Of a stretch of 64,000 nt of DNA, positions 25,373 through 32,658 are shown in pieces. The notes under the pieces were generated by a model, which had not been told where the DNA came from, searched no databases, and saw only the letters and a program-made list of their open reading frames with translations. The position numbers were made by a program, and so were the translations under genes. The stretch comes from Limimaricola pyoseonensis (GTDB lineage Bacteria > Pseudomonadota > Alphaproteobacteria > Rhodobacterales > Rhodobacteraceae). Positions within the stretch are counted from its first letter, which is position 1. The number at the start of each line of letters is the position of its first letter. The stretch covers positions 173,273-237,272 of the forward strand of contig NZ_FNAT01000005.1 in the NCBI RefSeq assembly GCF_900102015.1, given 5' to 3'.

Positions 25373-26324
25373 CCGCCACCCCCGGAACGTGCTCGACCGC
25401 CAGCGCGCCCTGCGCGGCGGCGAGCGTCTCTGGCAGCTCAGCCGCGGCACCGGGCACCAAGAGCACCACGCGCTGGCCCTCGCGCGCCGCCTCGAGCGCG
25501 GCCGCCACCGGGTCGGCCGCGATCTCGCGCTCGGCGTCGCGGCGGGCCAGTTCGAGGATCTCGCGCGGCAGGTCGGGCCCGTGCACGATCACATCCGCCT
25601 CCTGCATCCGCCGCACGCCGCGCAGGCTCACCAGATCGGCCGCGCCCGGCCCCGCGCCGACATAGGCGACCGAACCCTCCGCAGCCCCCGGCCCCTCGTC
25701 GAGCCGCGCCTTCAGAAGTTTCGCCGCGCGCTGCTCGTGGCCGGCCGTATGCGCCGCGCGCACCGGACCCGAGAACACCCAGACCCAGAAGTCGCGCCGC
25801 GCCCGCGACGACAGCCGCTGCCCGACGGCACCCCGCATCCGCCCCGCCAGCGCCGCCAGCGCACCGAGCCGCGGCTCGAGCATGGTCTCGACCGCGGTCT
25901 TGATCTGGCGGCCCAGCACCGGGGCGGTGCCTTCGGTGCCGATCGCCACCACCACCGGGTCGCGGTCGACGATCGAGGGCGTCAGCGCGTCGCACAGCGC
26001 CGGCCGGTCGACCACGTTGACCACCGGCGCGCCCATGCCCTTGGCCAGCGCGTGCAGCGCCCCGTCCGCCCCGGCCGAACCGGTGGCGACGAAGACCAGC
26101 GCGGCGTTCTTAAACAGATCGGCCCGGATCTCGCGCGCATCCTCCAGCCGAACCCGGCCCTCATCGGCCAGCGCGCGCAGCTCGTCGTCGAAATCGAGCC
26201 CGGCCACGACGATCTCGGCATCGGTGCGGATCACCAGCCGCGCCTTCTGCGCCGCCTGCTCGCCGCCGCCGAGGATCACGATCCGCCGACCCGTGGTGGC
26301 GAGGAACATCGGAAAGGCCTTCAT
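25359..26324 (-). CDS. CysG-type siroheme synthase with a half-length methyltransferase domain
   Basis: A 321-residue protein. Residues 1-150 are a precorrin-2 dehydrogenase/ferrochelatase domain: NAD-binding RIVILGGGEQAAQKARL, then VNVVDRPALCDALTPSIV, where D106 matches the catalytic Asp of CysG, and GTAPVLGRQIK. Residues 218-316 start as a uroporphyrinogen III methyltransferase domain (YVGAGPGAADLVSLRGVRRM) but stop after about 100 residues. The GGDPxxFGRG SAM-binding segment and the whole C-lobe are missing; normal CysG is about 460 residues. Methylation must come from elsewhere, while dehydrogenation and iron insertion look intact. It overlaps the TrpD2-like gene by four bases and presumably supplies siroheme for the reductase at 11754. 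Confidence 0.85.
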   Translation of the reverse strand: MKAFPMFLATTGRRIVILGGGEQAAQKARLVIRTDAEIVVAGLDFDDELRALADEGRVRLEDAREIRADLFKNAALVFVATGSAGADGALHALAKGMGAPVVNVVDRPALCDALTPSIVDRDPVVVAIGTEGTAPVLGRQIKTAVETMLEPRLGALAALAGRMRGAVGQRLSSRARRDFWVWVFSGPVRAAHTAGHEQRAAKLLKARLDEGPGAAEGSVAYVGAGPGAADLVSLRGVRRMQEADVIVHGPDLPREILELARRDAEREIAADPVAAALEAAREGQRVVLLVPGAAAELPETLAAAQGALAVEHVPGVAARPP

Positions 26325-27340
26325 GCCACGTCTCCCTCGGGCAGCGCCTCGCGGTCGCGGCCCTCCCACAACTCCTCGGCCATCGCCTCGGCACGCGCGA
26401 GATCGGGCGCGGCGCGCAGGGCCAGCAGCGCCAGCGCCGCCGTGCCTGTGACCAGCGCCCGGCTGAATTCATCCTCCAGCGCGTCGGTCCAGAGCCGCCG
26501 CAGGTCCTCGGGCGTGCCGCCCGGGTCGGCGAGCCGCCGCGTCTCTTCGCGCAGCGCCTGCGCGGTCAGGTCGACCTCCGCGCCGTCGAGCAGGCCGAAC
26601 AGCTCGATCTCCTTCGACGGGTTGCGCTCGAACTCGCCGCCCGCGCCCTTGATGATCAGCAGGTTCTGCTGCCCCATCAGCGCCCCCGCATCGGTCTGCA
26701 GCCCGCGATAGGGCGGGTGGAACACGCCCTCGACCTGCGCCCGCGCGCCGAAGGGGTTGGCGACGCGCAGCACGGTGTTGATGCAGGATCTGAGCCCGAA
26801 CACCTCGCGCAGCCGGATCAGCCGGTGGCCGCCGGGCGACCAGGCCTCGAGCGGCACGTAAGCGATGGACTGGGCGTCGAGCGCGCGGCCCAGCGCATCG
26901 CCACTCTCGGCCACGGGGATGCCGAGGCCCGGCAGCGCGTCGCGGATCTCGTGGCGATGCGCGTTCCAGCCATGCAGCGTCACCCGGTGCCCGGCGCCGG
27001 CCACCAGCTTGGCGGCCAGGAGAAACCACGGCAGCCCGCGGGTGCGGCCGGCGGCGTAGCTCGGCCAGTCGAGATCGGGCCGCGCCTGCCGCCAGTCGGG
27101 CCCCGAGGCCAGCGCATCGGCGAAGCCCGCGATCTCGGAGGCCGCCTCGCCGCGGTAGCGCATCACCATCAGCAGCGCCCCCGCCGCCTCCGGCGCTGCG
27201 GTGCCGTCGAGCACGAGGCCGAGCGCCTCGGCCGCCTCCTCGCGCGTCAGGGCGCGTCCGCGCCCCGGACCGCGCGCCACGGTCCGCACGAAGGGGGCGA
27301 GCGCCGTGCGACCGGCCGGGCTGTCGATGGGCTGGGTCAT
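26321..27340 (-). CDS. TrpD2/YbiB-like glycosyltransferase-family protein
   Basis: A 339-residue protein with the fold of anthranilate phosphoribosyltransferase: an N-terminal helical domain (LTREEAAEALGLVLDGTAAP, and LLMVMRYRGEAASEIAGF) and a larger C-domain. The true TrpD PRPP motif (GTGGD and the KHGN block) is not found: the corresponding stretch reads AGAGHRVTLHGWNAHRHEI. It therefore fits the TrpD2/YbiB branch, some members of which bind nucleic acid rather than make tryptophan. The ATG has GAGGAG upstream. It overlaps the next gene, cysG, by ATGA, an order I recall from related bacteria. Function unknown. Confidence 0.8.
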   Translation of the reverse strand: MTQPIDSPAGRTALAPFVRTVARGPGRGRALTREEAAEALGLVLDGTAAPEAAGALLMVMRYRGEAASEIAGFADALASGPDWRQARPDLDWPSYAAGRTRGLPWFLLAAKLVAGAGHRVTLHGWNAHRHEIRDALPGLGIPVAESGDALGRALDAQSIAYVPLEAWSPGGHRLIRLREVFGLRSCINTVLRVANPFGARAQVEGVFHPPYRGLQTDAGALMGQQNLLIIKGAGGEFERNPSKEIELFGLLDGAEVDLTAQALREETRRLADPGGTPEDLRRLWTDALEDEFSRALVTGTAALALLALRAAPDLARAEAMAEELWEGRDREALPEGDVA

Positions 27341-27532
27341 GTCGCTCTCCTCGCGTCAGGCACCGGAATCGGTTCGATACCTAGGGCCGAACGGGGCCGA
27401 AGGGAAACCGAACGGTCAATGCGGAGCCGCCTTCTTCGAGGCAAGCTGCGGCAACGGGCCGCTTTTTCCCGCCCGACCGGGCTGGTATCGCGGGGCCGTG
27501 CCGACCCGGCACAGGACGACAAGGACCGCAAC

Positions 27533-28096
27533 ATGACCATTCTCCGCCCGCTCGCCTTTCTGGCCGCCCTCGCGCCCGCCGCCGCCGCGGCGCATGACTA
27601 CGACGCGGGCGACATTGCCGTGCTGCACCCCTACGCGATCGAGACGCCCGCGCGCGCGCTGACCGGGGCGGGCTATTTCGAGATCCGCAACGACGGCGAG
27701 ACCGCCGACGCGCTGATCGCGGTCGAGGCGGATTTTCCGAAGGTCATGCTGCACGACTCGGTCGAGGAGGATGGCGTGATGAAGATGCTGCCGCTCGAGC
27801 GCATCGAGATCGCGCCGGGCGAGACCGTGACGCTGGCCCCCGGCGGCGGCGCGCATGTGATGTTCATGGGGCTCGACGGCGACCCCTTCGAGGTCGATGA
27901 ACGCTTCCCCGCCACACTGGTGTTCGAGCAGGCCGGCGAGATCGCGGTCGAGTTCGTGGTCGAGCCGCGCGGCAGCGCCACGGGTCACGACCACATGGAC
28001 CATGACGACATGGAGCATGGCACGATGGATCACGGCGACATGACGCATGACGACACGGCGCACGACGCCGAGGCCGGGGACCACGGCGCGCTCTGA
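27533..28096 (+). CDS. PCu(A)C-type periplasmic copper chaperone with His/Met-rich tail
   Basis: A 187-residue exported copper chaperone that delivers Cu(I), typically to the CuA site of cytochrome oxidase. The signal peptide is residues 1-20 (cleavage after AAAAA, before HDYD). The copper ligands H74, M85, H108 and M110 follow the family spacing, H-x10-M-x22-H-x-M. Residues 152-184 form a tail very rich in His, Met and Asp, with repeats such as HDHMDHDDMEHGTMDHGDM; it should bind more metal. AAGGA precedes ATG 27533 by about 7 bases. No Sco or oxidase gene is adjacent. Confidence 0.92.
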   Translation: MTILRPLAFLAALAPAAAAAHDYDAGDIAVLHPYAIETPARALTGAGYFEIRNDGETADALIAVEADFPKVMLHDSVEEDGVMKMLPLERIEIAPGETVTLAPGGGAHVMFMGLDGDPFEVDERFPATLVFEQAGEIAVEFVVEPRGSATGHDHMDHDDMEHGTMDHGDMTHDDTAHDAEAGDHGAL

Positions 28097-28114
28097 GCCC
28101 GCCTTGGCCCGGTG

Positions 28115-29233
28115 TCAGATCCGGGCCGCCACGCGCTGCAGCAGGTCGAGGCAGGCGGCGAGCTGCGCCTCCTCGAGATACTCGTCGGGCCGGTGCGCCT
28201 GCGCGATGTCGCCGGGTCCGCAGATCGCCGTGTCGATGCCGAGGCCCTGCCAGATGCCGGCCTCGGTGCTGAATGCGACGAGACCGGGGGCGGCGCCCGT
28301 CAGCTCGGCCAGCAGGTCGCGCGCGGCGTTTTCCGGCACGGGCCGCAGCCCCTCGACCTCGCCGAAGCATTCGGTCTCGATCCCGAGCCCCGGCCGTGCC
28401 GTCGTCTCGGCCGCGACGTGATCGGCGAGCGCGCGTTTCACGTGCGACGCCTCGGCCTGCGAGACCGGCCGCATCTCCCATTCGACCTCGGCCTGCCCCG
28501 CGATCACGTTGCGCGCCGCCCCGGCCGCGACCCGGCCGACATTGATCGTCGCCCATGGCGGGTCGAACGGTCCATCGGGGCGCATCGCCTTCAGCTCCTG
28601 CGCCAGCGCCGAGAGCCGCGTCACGAAGCGCGCCGCGGCTTCGGCGGCGTTGATACCGCGCTCGGGCGCCGAGCCGTGGCCGTCGCGGCCCGTGAAACGG
28701 GTGGTGTATTCGCAGCAGCCCTTGTGCCCCTCGACCACGCCGAGCCGGGTCGGCTCTCCGACGATGCAGAGAGCGGGGCGCGGCACTTCACGGCGCATCG
28801 CTTGGGCCAGCGCCCCCGCGCCGACGCATCCCACCTCCTCGTCATGGGTGAGCGCGATGTGGACCGGCGCATCGGCGGCGGCGAAACGCGGGCCCAGCGC
28901 CACGCAGGCCGCCACGAAACCCTTCATGTCACAGCTGCCGCGTCCGTAAAGGCGCCCGCCCTCGCGACGCAGCCGGAACGGGTCGGACGACCAGCCCTCG
29001 CCCGCCGGCACCACGTCGAGATGCCCCGACAGCATCAGCCCGCCGGGCCGATCCGGGCCGAAGGAGGCCACGAGGTTCGCCTTCTCGCCCGTGGCGTCGG
29101 GCAGAAGCCGCACCCGCGCGCCGTCGCCACGCAGCCGGTCGGCCAGCATCTCGGCCAGCGCGCGGTTGGGGCGGTCCGACACGGTCGGATGCGCCACCAT
29201 CTGCGCCAAGAGGTCGATGGCGTCCTCCAGCAT
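28115..29233 (-). CDS. ArgE-like acetylornithine deacetylase (M20 family)
   Basis: A 372-residue M20 zinc deacylase. The metal-binding segments are LSGHLDVVPAGEGW (His and Asp), YGRGSCDMKGF, LTHDEEVGCVGA (catalytic Glu) and CIVGEPT, with GPGDIAQAHRPDEYLE near the end, typical of ArgE. In that role it removes acetyl from N-acetylornithine. It lies two bases after the M24-family gene and shares its operon, so its real substrate may be an N-acetylated product of that enzyme rather than an arginine intermediate. ATG 29233 begins MLEDAIDLL; the longer frame upstream overlaps the neighbour and is rejected. Confidence 0.85.
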   Translation of the reverse strand: MLEDAIDLLAQMVAHPTVSDRPNRALAEMLADRLRGDGARVRLLPDATGEKANLVASFGPDRPGGLMLSGHLDVVPAGEGWSSDPFRLRREGGRLYGRGSCDMKGFVAACVALGPRFAAADAPVHIALTHDEEVGCVGAGALAQAMRREVPRPALCIVGEPTRLGVVEGHKGCCEYTTRFTGRDGHGSAPERGINAAEAAARFVTRLSALAQELKAMRPDGPFDPPWATINVGRVAAGAARNVIAGQAEVEWEMRPVSQAEASHVKRALADHVAAETTARPGLGIETECFGEVEGLRPVPENAARDLLAELTGAAPGLVAFSTEAGIWQGLGIDTAICGPGDIAQAHRPDEYLEEAQLAACLDLLQRVAARI

Positions 29234-29235
29234 CC

Positions 29236-30420
29236 TCAGTCCTTTACGAAGAGCCGGCGGTCGAGGTCGCAGAGCGTCTCGGCCGGGCCGCTCTCGCGGA
29301 TCAGGATGGTCTCGGTGGTCTCGAGCCCCCACTCCTCCATCCAGATGCCCGGCATGAAGTGGAAGGTCATGCCCGGCTCCAGCACCGTCAGGTCGCCCTT
29401 GCGCAGGCTCGCGGTGCGCTCGCCCCAGTCCGGCGGGTAGCTCAGCCCCACCGGGTAGCCGCAGCGGTTCGGGCGGTGGATGCCGATGCGCCTGAGCGGC
29501 GCATGCAGCGCGGCGGCGATGTCCTGCGTGGTGTTGCCGGGCCGCGCCGCCTCGAGCCCGGCGGCAAGGCCCTCGTTCAGCGCCTCCGACGCCTCGGCCA
29601 TCGCCTTGGGCGGCGGCCCGAGATGCACGGTGCGGCAGAGCGGCGCGTGGTAGCGGCGCACGCAGCCCGACAGCTCGAAGAAGGTGGCCTCGCCGCGCTT
29701 CATCTCCTCGCCGTTCCAGGTGAGATGCGGCGCGCTGGCATCGGCGCCAGAGGGCATCAGTGGCACGATCGCGGCATAGTCGCCCCAGTCGTCGCCGGTG
29801 CCGCGCACGGCGGCGCGCATCACCTCGCCCACCAGCTCGTTCTTGCGCCGGCCCGGCTCGGCCAGCTCGATCGCCAGCCGGGCGATGGTCTCGGAGATCC
29901 GCGCGGCGCGGCGCATGAAGTCGATCTCCTCATCGGACTTCACCAGCCGCTGCCAGTTCACGAGCGCCGTCGCATCGACGAACTCGGCATTGGGCAGCGC
30001 GGTCTGCAGCACGGCATGGGCCTTGGCGGAATAATAGTAGTTGTCCATCTCGACGCCGATCCGGGCGCCGCCGTGGCCCATCCGCAGGATCTGCGCGGCG
30101 AGGTCCTGCATCGGGTGGCGCGTGACCGACTGCACGTAGTGGTCGGCATAGCCGAGGATGCAGGCTTCCGGCATCCAAACCGTGCGCTGCGCGCCGGCGG
30201 TGTCCTGCATCCGGCCCCACCAGCAGGGCTCGCCGTCGAGCGGCAGGAGCACGCCCTGGTGGACGTAGAAGGACCAACCGTCATAGCCGGTGAGCCAGTT
30301 CTGGTTCGACGGGTCGGTGACGAAGAGCAGGTCGACCCCGGCGGCCTCCATGGCGCGGCGGGTCTTCGACAGGCGGCGTTCGTATTCGGCGCGGCTGAAC
30401 GGCGCGGTGTGCGGTCCCAT
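29236..30420 (-). CDS. M24-family amidohydrolase resembling ectoine hydrolase (DoeA/EutD)
   Basis: A 394-residue creatinase/prolidase-fold protein. From memory it closely matches DoeA/EutD, which opens the ectoine ring to N-acetyl-diaminobutyrate: FSRAEYERRLSKTRRAMEA, LTGYDGWSFYVHQGVLLPL, GVEMDNYYYSAKAHAVLQ, SGADASAPHLTW, GLSYPPDWGERTASLR and GMTFHFMPGIWMEEWG. The two-metal ligands of classic M24 peptidases are mostly replaced (FFELSG and YHAPLCRTV where Asp would be expected, FHFMPG for FTxEPG). This fits metal-free creatinase-type hydrolases. The ATG at 30420 has GAGGAGGAG upstream. The rest of the ectoine pathway (doeB, uptake genes) is absent; ArgE follows directly. Confidence 0.8.
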   Translation of the reverse strand: MGPHTAPFSRAEYERRLSKTRRAMEAAGVDLLFVTDPSNQNWLTGYDGWSFYVHQGVLLPLDGEPCWWGRMQDTAGAQRTVWMPEACILGYADHYVQSVTRHPMQDLAAQILRMGHGGARIGVEMDNYYYSAKAHAVLQTALPNAEFVDATALVNWQRLVKSDEEIDFMRRAARISETIARLAIELAEPGRRKNELVGEVMRAAVRGTGDDWGDYAAIVPLMPSGADASAPHLTWNGEEMKRGEATFFELSGCVRRYHAPLCRTVHLGPPPKAMAEASEALNEGLAAGLEAARPGNTTQDIAAALHAPLRRIGIHRPNRCGYPVGLSYPPDWGERTASLRKGDLTVLEPGMTFHFMPGIWMEEWGLETTETILIRESGPAETLCDLDRRLFVKD

Positions 30421-30849
30421 GGCTCCTCCTCGCGGTCGACGCGTTCACCGAACCCCGCCGCGCACCCCCCGGTCTAGGCCGGGGGCGGCGCCGCAGGTGA
30501 CGAAAACGACCGGATGAGTTCGCGCGCCGGAAAACACGTCATGGAAGAGCCATTCCTGGCAGGCAGGGCCGGCAGCGGCGATCTTCCTGCCCTGCGCCTT
30601 GGCGCGATGGCAGGCCCGCGGCCCGCTTCGCGAAACCTCGCCGAGCCTTGGCAAACCCTTGCCGACCCGGTTTCGGCCAACGCGGCAAGGGCTTGCGCCG
30701 TTCAATGGCGGAAATCGGCCTGTCAAGCCCCTCTGCTTGCATGGCACCCCCTTCGGCAAGCGCATTGCAAGCCGCTCCAGGCTGGATCATGGGATCGTGC
30801 AACATCACTGCCGATTCCCGCGCGACTCCATCGCCTTAGAAGACCTGAC
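30421..30849. other. 429-base non-coding region before opgG
   Basis: I see no convincing gene. The plus-strand frame is open, but it lacks a ribosome site and reads as low-information sequence. Several short GCAAG/CTTGC dyads occur (GGCAAACCCTTGCC near 30651, GGCAAGGGCTTGCGCC near 30685, GGCAAGCGCATTGCAAGCC near 30754). This may be the opgG control region, since periplasmic glucan synthesis responds to osmolarity. Confidence 0.5.
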
Positions 30850-32463
30850 ATGACCAAGACCCGCCCTGCCCCCTCGACGATCGACCGCCGTGCCCTGCTG
30901 CAGGCGCTGGCACTGACCGCGCCGGTGCTCGCCGGGATCGGTCGGGTCGGCCCCGCCATGGCCGACGAGGCCCCCCGGGTGATTCCGCCCAGCGGCGCCG
31001 CGCCCGAGCCCGAGACCTTCAGCTTCGACGCGCTGACCGAGACGATGCGCGCCGCCGCCACGCGGCCCGCCCCCGAGCCCGAGACCGTCGGCTCGGGGCT
31101 GGGCGAGCTGGGCTATGACGACTACCGGATGATCGCCTTCCGGCCCGACCGCGCCCGCTGGCGCGACGACGCCGACACCGATTACCGCGTGCATGCCTTC
31201 CACATGGGCTGGCTGTTCCAGGAGCCCGTGCGCCTCTACGAGGTGGAGGACGGTCTGGCCCGGCCGCTGGCCTTCACCACCGAGGATTTCCGCTATCACG
31301 GCCCCCTGGAGAAGAAGGCCGAGACCGTGGACGAGCTGCCCGGCGTCGCCGGCTTCCGGCTGAACGCCCCGCTCAACCGCCCCGACCGCGAGGACGAGCT
31401 GGTGGCCTTCCTCGGCGCGAGCTACTTCCGTGCGCTGGGCAAGAACAGCCGCTACGGGCTGAGCGCGCGCGGCGTGGCGATCGACACCGCGACCTCGGAG
31501 GCCGAGGAATTCCCTCGCTTCTCGCGCTTCTGGCTGGAGAAGGCGGGCAAGAGCGTGGTAATCTACGCCGCGCTCGAGGGCCCGAGCCTCACCGGCGCCT
31601 ACCGCTTCGTCGTGACGCCGGGCGCCGAGACGGTGATGGACGTCACCGCCCGGCTGTTCTTCCGCCGCGCGCCCGAGCAGCTCGGCGTGGCGCCGCTGAC
31701 CTCGATGTTCCTCTATTCCGAGAAGAACCGCGCCGATTTCGACGATTACCGCCCGGCGGTGCATGACAGCGACGGTCTGATGATCCGGCGCCGCGACGGC
31801 GACGTGATCTGGCGGCCGCTGAACAACCCGCCGCGGCTGTCGGGCTCGTATTTCTCGGAAGAGAGCCCGCGCGGCTTCGGCCTGCACCAGCGCGACCGCG
31901 ACTTCGAGGCCTATCAGGACGGCGGCGCACGCTACGAGCGCCGACCCTCGCTGATGGTCGAGCCGCAGGGCGACTGGGGCCGCGGCGCGGTGCGCCTCGT
32001 CGAGATCCCCACCGACCTCGAAGCCAACGACAACATCGTCGCCTTCTGGGTGCCCGAGAAGAAGGTCGAGGCCGGCGAGGCACGCGAATACGCCTACCGG
32101 CTGCGCTGGGGCGACCTGCCGGTCGACCCCGCCGCCGAGATCGCCCATGTCGCCGAGACCCGCGCCGGCGCGGGCGGCGTCTCGGGCGTCGAGGCCGAGG
32201 CCAACAGCCGCAAGTTCGTGATCGACCTCGAGGGAGGCCTGCTGGCCGATCTGCCCGCCGATGCCGAGGTGACGCTCAAGGCCAATGCCAAGGGCGGCAA
32301 AATTATCTCGCAGACCCTGGAACGGATCGAGGCGAACGGCGTTTGGAGGGTCGTGCTCGACGTCACCGCCCCCGAGGGCGAGACGGTCGAGCTGGCCGCC
32401 CATGTCGCGGGCTTCGACCGCAAGCTCTCCGAGACCTGGCTCTATCAATGGATCAACGCCTGA
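30850..32463 (+). CDS. opgG: Osmoregulated periplasmic glucan biosynthesis protein OpgG
   Basis: A 537-residue periplasmic protein needed for beta-glucan backbone assembly and branching. ATG 30850 starts a twin-arginine-type signal (DRRALLQALALTAPVLAGIG); its E. coli paralogue OpgD is Tat-exported while E. coli OpgG is Sec-type. The mature part matches the OpgG family: FSFDALTETMRAAA, YDDYRMIAFRPDRARW, the YFRALGKNSRYGLSARGVAI block and SMFLYSEKN. The C-terminal Ig-like domain ends LYQWINA. First gene of the opg operon; its TGA overlaps the ATG of the next small gene. Confidence 0.95.
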   Translation: MTKTRPAPSTIDRRALLQALALTAPVLAGIGRVGPAMADEAPRVIPPSGAAPEPETFSFDALTETMRAAATRPAPEPETVGSGLGELGYDDYRMIAFRPDRARWRDDADTDYRVHAFHMGWLFQEPVRLYEVEDGLARPLAFTTEDFRYHGPLEKKAETVDELPGVAGFRLNAPLNRPDREDELVAFLGASYFRALGKNSRYGLSARGVAIDTATSEAEEFPRFSRFWLEKAGKSVVIYAALEGPSLTGAYRFVVTPGAETVMDVTARLFFRRAPEQLGVAPLTSMFLYSEKNRADFDDYRPAVHDSDGLMIRRRDGDVIWRPLNNPPRLSGSYFSEESPRGFGLHQRDRDFEAYQDGGARYERRPSLMVEPQGDWGRGAVRLVEIPTDLEANDNIVAFWVPEKKVEAGEAREYAYRLRWGDLPVDPAAEIAHVAETRAGAGGVSGVEAEANSRKFVIDLEGGLLADLPADAEVTLKANAKGGKIISQTLERIEANGVWRVVLDVTAPEGETVELAAHVAGFDRKLSETWLYQWINA

Positions 32464-32654
32464 TGTCCCAACCGACCGCCATCCCCGTCGGGATCGCGAC
32501 CGATCCCGCCTCGACCGAGCGCGAGGCCGCGCGGCTGGGCGCCCTGCCCGACGCCGCCCTCGCCATGCCGCGGCAGGTGCTCGAACGCGCGCCGGCCCGC
32601 GGCCCGTTGCTGCCGCGCCTGATCGGCCTCTTCGCACAGCGCCTCGGGGCCTGA
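32463..32654 (+). CDS. opgI: 63-residue protein in the opgI position
   Basis: A small protein starting MSQPTAIPVGIATDPASTER, coupled to opgG by a one-base TGATG overlap and ending four bases before opgH. It is soluble and helical at the C-terminus (ERAPARGPLLPRLIGLFAQRLG). Rhodobacter sphaeroides was reported to have an opgG-opgI-opgH-opgC order, and this gene sits exactly in that position. I assign the symbol from gene order and have not compared sequences. Its role in glucan synthesis is unknown. It could also be a piece split off the N-terminal cytoplasmic region of OpgH. Confidence 0.65.
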   Translation: MSQPTAIPVGIATDPASTEREAARLGALPDAALAMPRQVLERAPARGPLLPRLIGLFAQRLGA

Positions 32655-32658
32655 CGCC

